Source: Cryptomeria japonica
Taxonomy: Eukaryota; Streptophyta; Pinopsida; Cupressales; Cupressaceae
Assembly (NCBI RefSeq): GCF_030272615.1
Contig: NC_081406.1
Location: 260,825,386 to 260,889,385 of the forward strand
Length of the DNA stretch: 64,000 nucleotides
Direction: 5' to 3'
Below, in pieces: positions 1 through 9,918 of the stretch (positions within the stretch are counted from its first letter, which is position 1; the number at the start of each line of letters is the position of its first letter). The notes under the pieces were generated by a model. That model made no database searches. It was not told the DNA's origin and saw only the letters and a program-made list of their open reading frames with translations. The translations under genes and the position numbers were made by a program.

Positions 1-5
1 ACAAT

Positions 6-590
6 GTATTCCACACATCACTGTTGTTCCATTGCACTACTCTGATATTATCACTATTTCAAGTAGGAGATGTCTCCACATCCATTTCACAAAGTGGATT
101 ATATCACTAGGCTAATCTATTTGCACCCAAGGCAAAAAAGTAGGTTATTTGCAATGGTACTTTAGGTGGTTGCAAAAATGAATGTTTTTCTCATGCACAC
201 GGTTAAAAAAATGCCTCTTTTGTGCTACATCGTAGGAGTGCTCCAAAGTCAGTGTTTTTTTTTTCAAAATGGCACACCCCTATTACATTCTTCACTGTTG
301 CAACCGCTCCAAACCCCTCGCGGTTATTCCACAATCATACACGCAAAAAGTGTTATTTCCTTTTCATTGTTGCAACCACTCCAAACCCTCTGTGTTTTTC
401 TCCAAAATGGCACTCGCTTCCGTTGAAATCCCCAGTGTATTCCACACGCCACAACTGTTCCATTGTGCTACTGTGATATTATCACTATTTGGAGTAGGAG
501 ATGTCTCTACCTCCATTTCACAAAGTGTATTATTCACTGGACAAAACTATCTACACCCATGGCAGAAAACTAGGTTATTTGCAACCCATT
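6..590. repeat. Diverged direct repeat of about 150 bp, period about 430 bp
   Basis: Positions about 6-165 and 437-587 are recognisably the same sequence: both run from a TATTCCACAC start through TATTATCACTATTT and GTAGGAGATGTCTC to AGGTTATTTGCAA. Between them a shorter unit (CTGTTGCAACC-CTCCAAACCC) occurs at about 297 and 367. There is no open coding frame of note. This looks like decayed tandem repeat DNA of unknown origin. Confidence 0.6.
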
Positions 591-785
591 TGGAAAACTA
601 AAATTTATTCTTATTATCAAATTGGAATTGAATTTCCCATTCACACCATTGACGTCGGCTTGATTTTTGAACAATGGTCTTCTAAATTCATTATTTGTAA
701 TTTTCAGTCTATGTCAGCATTCCCAAATTCCTTATCATTAGTTGGTCATGTAAGAATAGTAAGTGCTTGTGTTTTGAATCTGAAT

Positions 786-1420
786 GTTTGGTAGGCATTA
801 TGTCATTGACATTTGAAAATTTGGAAAACTTTACAATGGAGAAATTGTTTGGTAGCTTCAATATGATTGTTTTGAATTCATTTTGACAATGACAATATAA
901 TTGATTTGGAATTGCATGCAATGAAGCTATGTGAATCCCAAATAGTGGGGGCTATTCTGTACACAAAATAGCACTATTGGGCATATATGTATATGTATAT
1001 GTATATGTATATATTTGGCACTACTTATTTGTCCTTTCCCTTTTGGTCATGGCTTTTCTTTAGCTCATTCACGGATTCCAAATATTGTCTACAAAAAAAG
1101 CACTATTGAGAATATATGTATACATGTGTGTGTGTGTGTGTGTATGTACACACACAAAATGGCCAACGCTTCACATGGGGCCCAATACAACTCCACGTAT
1201 GTATGCCCATGCCCATACTCCACGTTAAGCGTGCTATTTTATGTGGACAATAGCCACTTCCATTTGGGATTCACACAGCTCCATTGCATGTAATTCCAAA
1301 TCAATTTTATTGTTATTGTCAAAATGCATTCAAAACAATCATACTCAAGCTACCAAACAATCACTCCATTGTAAATTTTTCCAAACTTTTTAAATGTCAA
1401 TGGCATAATGCCTGCCAAAC
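786..1420. repeat. Foldback element with about 190-bp inverted arms
   Basis: Left arm 786-974 and right arm 1231-1420 are reverse complements with moderate divergence. GGTAGGCATTATG at 790 pairs with CATAATGCCTGCC at 1405-1417, and GTGAATCCCAAAT at 931 pairs with ATTTGGGATTCAC at 1262. The spacer of about 256 bp holds the microsatellites and a copy of a shorter repeat. The structure fits a foldback or MITE-like DNA transposon. No target duplication was found with confidence. Confidence 0.7.
982..1145. repeat. Microsatellites (ATGTAT)n and (TG)n
   Basis: An ATGTAT-type repeat occupies about 982-1014 and a TG dinucleotide run about 1125-1143. Both lie in the spacer of the foldback element. Confidence 0.85.
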
Positions 1421-1439
1421 TTTAGATAACTTTACACGA

Positions 1440-2500
1440 AAATATGGATTACAGCCAGAAAGGAATTACGACAGCCACAGTGCATGGGAAACTTCCTGGC
1501 AAATCATTCTGGCTGGCTTTCGTAATAGGAATGGACAACACCAAGCTTTTTTTTGTTGCTAACAACTATGTGGAAAAAATAGCCTTACGACACAGTGTTT
1601 ATTTTTTGCATGCTGCAAGTTTTAGGAGTGGCAAAACAAGGGTTTTTATGATCGCGTGAAAGAGGGAGCTTGGATTGGAGGGTGGATAGAAAAGAATTTG
1701 ATAGTTAAAAATCATTGAGTAAGAAACATCATCTTATTTATTTTGCAATTTTAGTTGCAGATGAAACTTTTTTACGTTTAGGGCTTGTGAAAGGTGCATT
1801 TTTGGCTCATTTCTGATAGTACAATTTATAGAACTTTTGTGAAGGCAGCATTTGTCAACTACAAAGTCTCCATATCTAATTTTGAGCTTAACGCAGTGGG
1901 TTCGATGTGCTGCAAGTTTGAGGAGGCGTGCTATCTTATGTGGAGAATAACCCATGGAGGGAAGCATCTATTCTCCACATAAAATAGCATGCCATACATG
2001 GAGTATGGACATGGGCATACATATGTAGAGTTGTATTGGGCCCCGCGTGGAACGTTGGAGTTTCTAGGGTGGAGAAAAAGGGTAATGTTTGGTCGTGGAG
2101 GACCTTTCGAAAGACAACATCCTCCAATGGCCGGAAAGGAATGTTGTGAGGAACTATGCATGGGAAATTTCCCAGCAAAACATCCTACTTGGCTTCTGTA
2201 ACACGAACGGATAGTGGGAAACTTCTTTTTTGGCAGGTAGTTGTGTGCAAAACACAGTATTTTGATTATGACATAGGGTTTCTTTTTGCACACTACAAGT
2301 TTTAGGGGGGAAAACATGGGTTTTGGTCACCGCACAAAAGAGGGACCAGGGTGAAACAGCATCTGTCAACTACAAAGTCTCCATATCTAATTTTGAGCAA
2401 AACACAATGGGTTTGATGCGCTACATGTTTGAGGAGGCGTGCTATTTTATGTGGAGAATAACCCATGCCTGGAGCGGTTATTCTCCACACAAAACAGGAT
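1440..2500. repeat. Decayed direct duplication of a short non-autonomous element, with small hairpins
   Basis: The segment 1440-1960 is repeated with divergence at about 2115-2495: AAAGGAAT..GCATGGGAAA and GTCAACTACAAAGTCTCC occur in both in the same order. Each copy ends in a hairpin. At 1927-1991, GCGTGCTATCTTATGTGGAG pairs with CTCCACATAAAATAGCATGC; at 2437-2496 a similar hairpin is present. The stretch 1985-2065 is also an inverted copy of 1150-1235 (GTATTGGGCCCC and its complement). Several adjacent or overlapping copies of one small element family explain the pattern. Confidence 0.6.
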
Positions 2501-3690
2501 GCATGGTATTTTTTTAGAATTTTCGGGCTGTGAAAGGGGTGGTTTTTTATTTGATTAAAATGGTTCATTTTAGAAAGTGTTGGGGTTATTTTTTGGGGTG
2601 TAACTGATTATGAACATCCTCTTCTCTACAGTTCTAGCAAAATGGCAAATAGACACATAATGTTGTTTGATATATAATACTATTGTTAGTGATAGGTTGA
2701 GTTTGAAGTTAAACTGCCTTAGTATAGTTGAATATGGTAATTCTATGTCCACTTGGCCATGTCTGTTGCACCATAACATTGTGTTCAATATTTTTGAATA
2801 TAGATGAAAAGAATTATTTGTTGTGGCATGTGTGTTTAATTTCAAATTTAATCTGTCACTAACAATTATTTTTTTCCTAGGTTGTTGGTTCGATTGTTGA
2901 ACGCTTTGCTCTTAATTGGGGAGTGCCTTTAATTTATCGTTTGAGCAATTTGTGGAATTGCGAGGTAGAATATATATATTTCTTTGTTATGTTTATGCAT
3001 GTTGTATCATGTTATTTAGTTGCCACTAACATTCACATGTCTCATTTTTTCTCATGCTAACTTCTATAGTACGGGAGAAGTTGTGAGTCATATGATGGGT
3101 CTCTTAGGCTGAAGATTCATCGTCTTCTTCCAGCCAATATGAGCTCAATGAGGCTCATACTGAAGATTAAGATGTGTCTTATGAGGATCCATCTGATAAT
3201 ATTGATAAAAAAGAAGAGGATGGTCGAGAAGGATAGGTATTGGTTGTATTGTAATCATGTTCTCCACTAATTTCAACATAAAAGTTGTCCTATGGAAAGT
3301 GAGCTTTTATCTGTTCATGAAATGTGACTTTTTAATGTGCAAATGTGGGAGCAAGGGCCCACAGAATATAGAACTGAATGCTTGGGTAGCAGGCTTTTGT
3401 ATTATTGTGAGTATGGTAGTTGTAGTGAGGTGGGAGAGGTGAGATTTTAGGATCTTTGGGATTATAATGTGCACAGATTGTTCAAGAATAATCTTGATTT
3501 GATTCAACCATGTAAGCACAGACATTCTATGACTACGAAACATTCTAGGCAGTCTCGTCTGCCTGAGAAACTTAAACTATATGTTGAAAGGAGGGTGGCC
3601 AATGTCGAATACCAGGTGAGAGTGCAGGTAAGAGCACGGCAGTGGCGTGTAGTTGAGAGGGTTTGCTTGGCCCATGGTGTGAGCGCGTAT
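2501..3690. other. No clear gene; possible 5' exons of the downstream plus-strand gene
   Basis: No convincing coding region is seen. Two short stretches have exon-like borders: about 2881-2969 (after TTTTTTTCCTAG, before GTAGAATAT) and about 3070-3235 (after TTCTATAG). Both lie upstream of the lysine-rich exon array and could be decayed 5' exons, but neither gives a recognisable protein. Confidence 0.3.
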
Positions 3691-3952
3691 GAGGATCTGC
3701 CAAAGGCAGGAAGGAAAGAAACAAGAGCAACCATGTGCGAGTACAACTCCAAACAAAATCAAGAGGTGAGAAGATAGAGGATATTGAGGTTGTTGCATTG
3801 AAAAAATTGAAACCTTTGGTAAGTTACATGCACACCGTTGACTGCTTTTGTTTATGTTTTTGTTTATGTTTTTTACCTTTTTTCATTTTTTGGTTATATT
3901 TACTAATTCCATTTGCATACATACTGTTGATTTACTTTGTACTATACTTCAG

Positions 3953-4075
3953 CATGATCCTGGTGAATCTGGAGGTGAAGGCAATTGTGACCCTGGAAAA
4001 CCGCATGAGGAGCTTATGGGGTGGTCGTGTGATGTGGAGCCCATTTTGGAGCAAAGGAAGAAGAAAATAGTGAAG
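3953..4075 (+). pseudogene. First in-frame exon of the lysine-rich array (41 codons)
   Basis: Preceded by ATACTTCAG and followed by GTAAATTG, this 123-bp exon is open. It begins His-Asp-Pro-Gly-Glu, is acidic and Gly-rich in the middle, and ends in a basic cluster with the Glu-Gln-Arg-Lys-Lys-Lys pattern. It is longer than the repeated units but has the same plan (acidic or Gly part, then Lys-rich end), so it may be the founder or an N-terminal relative. Its function is not recognised. Confidence 0.45.
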
Positions 4076-4158
4076 GTAAATTGATTTTATTCTATAACAT
4101 CGATAGCTAACATCTATTTAAAATTTACAACAAACTTCAATTGCTCATATTCTAATAG

Positions 4159-6003
4159 GATGCTTCTGAAGCAGTTCGTAGTTCGCACAAGCATGGTACC
4201 ATTTTATCAGGTGGTGATGAGAAACATAGGGAGGAGGGTAGGAAAAATAAAAAAGGGAAGGTAAATTGTTGCATTACATTCATATCTCGTATGGCTAATC
4301 AATTGATAGCTTACATTGATGCTTTTATTTTGATAGGCTACTCATGAAACACTACCTGGTTCGTGTGAGCATGGTGTTGTTCAATCGGGAGGTGACAATC
4401 GACATAAGGAGGGAAAAAGTAAGAAAAATAAACTTAAGGTATATTCTTGGATATCATTCATATCTCTCATGAGTGATCAATTGGTATCTTACATTCATGC
4501 TTCCTTTTAACAGGCTTCATCTGAAGCAATACATTTCTCACATGAGCATGGTGTTGCTCAATCGGAAGGTGACAAGCAGTATAAGGAGGAAAAAAAGAAG
4601 AATAAAAAGGATAAGGTAAATTATTGCATACATCCATATATCATGTGCCTAATCAATTGATATCTTACATTCATGCTCCCATTTGATAGGCTGCATCTGA
4701 AGCACCTTGCTCGCACGAGGATGTTGTTGTTCAATCGAGAGGTCATAAGCAACACAAGGAGGAATAAAGGAAGAATAAAAAGGAGAAGGTATATTCTTGC
4801 ATTACATCCATATCTAGTGTGCCTAATCAATTGATAGTTAACATTGATGCTCCCACTTGACAAGTTGCATCTGAAGCACATTGCTCGCATGAGGATGGTG
4901 CTATTAATTTAGGAGGTCATAAGTAGCACAAGGCAAAAGAAAGGAAGAAGAAAAAGGAGAAGGTATATTCTTGCATTACATCCATATCTCATATGCCTAA
5001 TGAATTGATAGCTTGCATTCATGCTCCCATTTGATAGGTTACATCTGAATCACCTTGCTCACATGACGATGTTGTTGTTCTATCGAGAGGTCATAAGTAG
5101 CACAAGGAGGAAGAAAGGAAGAAGAAAAAGGAGAAAGTATATTATTGCATTACATCCATATCTAGTGTGCCTAATCAATTGATATCTAACATTGATGCTC
5201 CCACTTGAAAGGCTGCATTTGAAGAACCTTGCTCGGATGAGGATGGTGTTGTTCATTTAGGAGGTCATAAGTAGCACAAGGAGGAAGAAAGGAAGAAGAA
5301 AAAGGAGAAGGTATATTCTTGCATTACATCCATATCTCGTGTGCCTAACCAATTGATAACTCACATTCATGCTCCCATTTGACAGGCTCAATCTGAAGCA
5401 CCTTGCTCGCATGAGGACTTTGTTGTTCAATTGGGAGGTCATAAGCAGCATAAGGAGGAAGAAAGGAAGAAGAAAAAGGAGAAGGTATATTCTTGCATTA
5501 CATCCATATCTAGTGTGCATAATCAATTGATAGCTAAAATTGATGCTCCCACTTGACAAGTTGCATTTGAAGCACCTTGCTCGCATGAGGATGGTGTAGT
5601 TCATTCGGGAGGTCATAAGTAGCACGAGGAAGAAAGGAAGCAAAAAAAGGAGAAGGTATATTCTTGCATTGCATCTATATCTGATGCGCCTAATCAATTG
5701 ATAGCTAACATTGATGCTCCCACTTGACAGGTTGCATCTGAAGCACCTTGCTCACATGAGGATGGTATTGTTCAATCGGGAGGTCATAAGAAGCACAAGG
5801 AAGAAGAAAGGAAGAAGAAAAAGTAGAAGGTATATTCTTGCATTACATCCATATCTCGTGTGCCTAATCAATTGATAGCATACATTGATGCTTCCACTTG
5901 ATAGGCTGCATCTGAAGCACCTCGCTTGCATGAGGATGGCAATGTTCAAATGAGAGGTGAAAAGCAACAGAAGGTGGAAAAAAGGAAGCAAAAAAAGGAC
6001 AAG
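4159..6003 (+). repeat. Tandem array of about 11 exon+intron units, period about 174 bp
   Basis: Exon-like blocks start at 4159, 4337, 4514, 4690, 4864, 5038, 5212, 5386, 5560, 5731 and 5905, each 96-102 bp (a multiple of 3). Each is preceded by a pyrimidine-rich or TTGA(C/T)AG end and followed by GTAAAT or GTATAT. The encoded unit has an Ala-Ser-Glu-Ala start, a Cys-Ser-His-Glu-Asp core, a Val-Gln-Ser-Gly-Gly turn and a Lys/Glu-rich tail. Intron-like spacers of about 75 bp (GTATATTCTTGCATTACATC ... TTGACAG) are as conserved as the exons, so whole exon-intron units were duplicated. Units at 4159, 4337, 4514, 5386 and 5905 are open; the others contain stops. Confidence 0.75.
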
Positions 6004-6600
6004 GTATATTCTTGCATTTCATTTTAAACATTCATATCGTATGATGGTTCTTTTTAGTTGTTATTATCGTTAATAAGTTTTGGTGGAACGAGTTATTTCG
6101 TAACTAATGTCCATGTCACCTTTGAAAGCTCACATTCTCAACTCTTAAGTAATTTTGTTAATTATGAGTCAAATATAGCTCAAATGTTTAGGTGTCACTT
6201 GAAAAGCATGTGTGCATTTATTTTTGCGTATGTACAGATAATGTTTTTACGTAATCACTATCCTATGTCTTCGGGAAACTTGTTGTATGCCTTAATTTTT
6301 ACATTTGTATGGGAAATGTATTTACATATGTGTTGCTTGCTTGTGTCTTTGCCCAACTTTTTATTATTGTCTTTGATGATTGTGGATCCATGTCTTTGAT
6401 TCATTGATGATTAATTGCTTTAAGCCTTACATATGCAAGGCTAATGTCTTCAATCTCCTTTTTATGTGTAGAACCATTGTTTTATGTAATCAATAACAAC
6501 AACAAAATCCTGATTGTCTTCAATCAAAATATCCCCAACATTAGGTAATGCACCATAACTAACAACATTCCTAACTTCGTAACAAAGCGTCTCTGAAGTA
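6004..6600. other. No gene recognised between the exon array and the DUF8039-like segment
   Basis: The sequence is AT-rich. An open frame at 6058-6399 encodes a hydrophobic, compositionally biased peptide without a recognisable domain and probably reflects chance or intron sequence. A TTATGTGTAG acceptor-like site lies near 6470. Confidence 0.4.
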
Positions 6601-6609
6601 GTCCATAGA

Positions 6610-6906
6610 CCACCTAAGCATTGTGCTCTGGATGAGAATAGTGAACATGATGAAGGTGACACTTGTGTTGTTAGGAATCATGTTGAGATTCAATTGAAGG
6701 GAGTGTTGGTTGGAAAAGGCAAGGTTGTTACCGTGGGAAGTGGTTCAGTTTGCCACAATATTCCACTCTCACTGGATACTATGAAAGTCTATGTTGTTGA
6801 GGTGCTTGACACAGATGTCAAGCTACCTTATCAACATCCATTCTTAGATGTCTTGAGAGATTTGTTGGATTCATTTAATATATGGAACATCTCAAACTTG
6901 GCCTAA
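6610..6906 (+). pseudogene. DUF8039-like segment of a plant transposon protein
   Basis: The frame reads without a stop from about 6610 to TAA-type termination at 6906. It shows the spacing expected of DUF8039: an early Cys, a Gly-Val-Leu-Val-Gly-Lys-Gly strand, a Cys-His-(x)4-Leu element, a Met-Lys-Val-Tyr-Val strand, then Leu-Pro-Tyr, and a final Leu-Arg-Asp-Leu-Leu-Asp-Ser-Phe-x-x-Trp. Recognition is by pattern only. In known plant proteins this domain accompanies En/Spm-type and related transposon ORFs. It lies in the same orientation as, and downstream of, the lysine-rich exons, as expected for one gene. It could instead be a separate fragment. Confidence 0.45.
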
Positions 6907-6949
6907 CCCACCTCTTTAGCACAAATTAATGGTGGCCAAAGTTCCTTTC

Positions 6950-7575
6950 AAGAGGTTCATGTCATAATTTCCTTTACATCCCTTGTGTCAGTGTATGCAT
7001 TGGGAAAGTTCCTATTATGATCTTGCGACTCATCTGTAGTGTCTATGGTTTCTTGCAGGATGCACACCTCACCAGTTACAAAGCGATGGATGAACCCCTT
7101 CCGACTGCCACCACAAAGAAATCGTTTGTGGAGCTACCGATGGTATGTCTCATACTTTCCTTTTTATCCACTGTACCAGTATATTTATTGCGCAATATGT
7201 TATTGTAATCCCTATTGTAATGGTGCAACTCATCTATTTTGCCTATGGTTTCATTTAGGATGAACACCTCCTGATTACCAACACGATGAAAATCACTTAT
7301 GGACCAGCCAGTGGTACGTCTCATTCTTTACTTTATATCTAGTGTACCAACATTTTTATTGTCCAAGTTCTTTTTGTATCAGCTCCTCATCTATTTTCTT
7401 TGTGGATTGTTGCAAGATCAATGCCCTCGATCACCAACACGCTGGAAAAGTAGCCTGTGGTATGTCTTATACTTTTGTTCATATCCACAACACTAGCATA
7501 TTCATTGCGCAAGTTCCTATTGTATTGGACCTACTCATCTATATTGTATGTGGTTTCGAGCAAGATGATGACCTC
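6950..7575 (+). repeat. Second tandem intron-exon array (four intron-like units)
   Basis: Four intron-like segments (about 6955-7058, 7143-7258, 7314-7415, 7460-7560) share a plan: a GTATGTCTCATAC-type start, a TTTATTGCGCAAG-type middle, an ACTCATCTATTTTG block and a GGTTTC..GCAG/TTAG end. The short exon-like blocks between them (7059-7142, 28 codons; 7259-7313; 7416-7459) all start GAT and share CACCAACACG-like sequence. The first is open; the third has a stop. As in the upstream array, the repeating unit comprises intron plus exon. Confidence 0.6.
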
Positions 7576-7740
7576 CACTATGTGAAGAAGAAGAAACTGC
7601 CCATGAAGCAGCCGATCGTTGCAAGGGAGTCAAGCGAGAGGCTTCGATCCCTTGGGATCATGCCTCCCGAGATACACAATAACCCTAGGAAAATAAGTAG
7701 ATTCTACGAAGGCGTTTCCTCTATTGCACAAACTAGATAG
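7561..7740 (+). pseudogene. Probable terminal exon, basic C-terminal peptide
   Basis: After a GTGGTTTCGAG border the frame is open to TAG at 7740. It encodes about 59 residues with an acidic start (Gln-Asp-Asp-Asp), a Lys-Lys-Lys-Lys cluster, and a Pro-Pro-Glu-Ile-His-Asn element close to the C-terminus. The composition is more protein-like than its surroundings. No family was recognised. It is taken as the last exon because it follows the second intron array in the same orientation and ends cleanly. Confidence 0.4.
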
Positions 7741-8740
7741 CGGAAGAGATGATGAATATATTATTTTATTGTGTAGCCCTCTCTTAACGCTTGATTTGAC
7801 ATGTCTGAACACTGTTTTATTGCTTGATTGGACATTTCTGGACACCATCTGCTTACTTCAGTTGAATAATTTGTTTTAGTTAGTATGTCTGATTAATTTG
7901 TTTATAAATGTGAACATTTGTTTCACATATTGTTGGATATCACTGCATTATTTGTTTAAGTATCGGTGTACTCTTGTTTTATTGTTCAAATTTTAGTATA
8001 TTCTTGCATTGTTGAATAACCTTGTACTCTTCCATTATTGTGTGAGATGCACATTGTGTTTTTCACATGGAATGTGTCAGAAACATAGAGTGTATTGTTT
8101 TTATGTTGTTTATGCAATTATTTCAGGTGCTCAATGAGGATGTAGCATTCCATACAAGTGGAGACCCAAAAAATGAAAGTTGTTCTCATCTCACTTTGGC
8201 AACCCAGACGACCATTACTAGTTCTAAATTTTTTGACAAAAAAGGGTTGCAAACATTATACCAAGGTCGATACAAAACCTCCCAAAATGGCCTATGTTAC
8301 TTTTGATGAACATTCAATGTAATCTACACCTATCATTGATGCAATTAGATTAGGTTCATTTTTCAAGTATTGACTCTTTATTTTTGTGTTTTTGTTGGGG
8401 TTCTCTACCAATCATTTGGTGGACTAGTGGCTAGCATTCTAGTGAAGGAAACTGACAGAACAGGTGCGGGAGGTGCAGGAGATGTTGGTGTTGGGTTATT
8501 TCTTCCATTCTTAGTATGATCACAAGAGAGGTTATCATATTTGCAAACAAGTGTGGTGAAATAAGAACAACGCAGATAGGGTCTCTCCCAACATTGCCAT
8601 ATATAAATCTTCAATGCATTGGATTGTAAAGATGCAACGGCCAACTCATAGTCTCTGTGTATATCATCAATACCTATAGGGTGCTCGATGCCTCTTTTGT
8701 AAAAAAAAAAAGCAATAATGTACAAGTGTTTATTACAATT
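7741..8740. other. AT-rich flank, one short exon-like frame at 8121-8306
   Basis: Mostly AT-rich sequence with no recognised element. A short open stretch after TTATTTCAG near 8126 runs to TGA at 8306 and encodes a polar peptide of about 60 residues without a known domain. The poly-A run 8701-8712 and TATTACAATT precede the LTR element at 8741. Confidence 0.35.
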
Positions 8741-9899
8741 TGTAGACAATGAAAAATGTCTTTTTCATTATCACTAATTATTCGTCCTTATTAATTAAGT
8801 AATTCTTTAATTATTTAATTAAGCTAATTATTCTCAATTGACTCAATCATTATCATTCAACATTTTTAATTATTCAATTTCTATTTTTTAATTAATTAAT
8901 CATTTACCACCTTTCTCAAATATTAATTAAATATTATTTATTTAATTAATCATGATTTATCTCTTAATTAAATAATATGTATTATTTAATTAATTATATT
9001 TCTAATGTTTAAATAATTTCATTTAAATTGTTTAAATTAATTAGCTTATTCCTCCAATTCCCCAAATTCGAATTTCAAATAATTCCATCTAATTTCATTT
9101 CTCTCAAATTCATAATTCCTCAAATGTGGATTTCAATTAATTTCATCTAATTCCAAATCATCAAATTCATATTTCACCAAATCTGAATTTCAATTAATTT
9201 CATGTGCATTTCAACATTCGAAAACCCAAAGTCAAACCCAACTTGAAAATGAAAATTAGATTCAATTTTAAAATCCTACAACACATTTTGAAATCATAAC
9301 TGATTGATCAAATCAGTTAACTCCTCAATCACCCCTTTTCATTCCAAATCACCTTTTCTAACTAATCAATCAATCCACTTATATCTCCAATCAATTCAGT
9401 CTTCTATTCAATCAACTCAATCAACTGACTAATCAATTGAGTCATATGGCCAATCAATCTAGTTTACTACTCAATCAAATGAGTTAACAAGTCAATCAAT
9501 CTAAGTTAACAAATCAATCAACTTTGTTAACTTATCAATCTAAATCAGTGAACTATCAATCAGGACTTGAGTTCAAAATCCCTCCCCATCTCTCATGAAA
9601 ATCTATATAAGCAACATCAATTTTTCATTTCAAGCTAGAATCACAGTCTTCAAAATATTTGTGTCAATCATATGCAGGAACCCTAGTGCAATACCTGACA
9701 GCCACCTACCACATGAATTGGAGAAGAGCAATGGAAGCATTTTTAGATTAATTGAGGGAGTTTCATGTTATTTCTTGTGTATTCAATTGATTTGATATCA
9801 TTTCTATTGTCATTTAAAAGTAATTTAATTAGATTATAGTTGGTGATTTGCTCTGATAATCAGAGTATATTATTTATGCTTAATTTAACCCTAAAAACA
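8741..9899 (+). repeat. 5' LTR of the LARD-like element
   Basis: The LTR begins TGTAGACAATG and ends AAAAACA. It is strongly AT-rich in its first third. The middle (about 9300-9570) is packed with AATCAA and GTTAACT-type short repeats. It aligns along its length with the 3' copy. Confidence 0.8.
9604..9610 (+). promoter_or_regulatory. TATA box of the 5' LTR
   Basis: TATATAA lies in CTATATAAGCAAC within the LTR; the 3' LTR has the same motif at 19282-19288. The position is consistent with a U3/R boundary. Confidence 0.5.
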
Positions 9900-9918
9900 T
9901 TTGTGAACCTGACGTGAA
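9900..9918 (+). other. Primer binding site of the LARD-like element
   Basis: TTTGTGAACCTGACGTGAA directly follows the 5' LTR. It matches the Tat primer site TTTGGTGAACCCGACGTGAA apart from one missing G and one C/T change. The primer tRNA was not assigned. Confidence 0.65.

Larger units (their letters stand above)
3690..7740 (+). pseudogene. Broken multi-exon gene with tandem lysine-rich exon units (transposon-associated, DUF8039-like)
   Basis: A plus-strand gene model is suggested by many short frames bounded by splice-like signals. A first lysine-rich exon ends about 3818 before GTAAGT. A 123-bp exon follows at 3953-4075, then twelve-unit exon repetition to 6003, a DUF8039-like segment to 6906, a second small intron-exon array, and a terminal exon ending in TAG at 7740. 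Exons 3953-4075, 4159-4260, 4337-4438 and 4514-4615 are all open, phase 0 and joinable; later units carry stops. DUF8039-type segments occur in plant DNA-transposon proteins, so an En/Spm-like accessory gene is plausible (inference). No transposase catalytic domain was found. The gene is probably dead as written, unless stop-bearing exons are skipped. Confidence 0.5.

Noticed and set aside
4621-5991. Minus-strand Leu-rich repeated frames that look like a repeated membrane protein
   Set aside because: They read antisense through the exon-intron units. The plus strand has splice-like borders and phase-0 exons, which explains the repetition better.
4159-6003. CRISPR-like array
   Set aside because: The period is long, the spacers are as conserved as the repeats, and the context is a plant nuclear genome.
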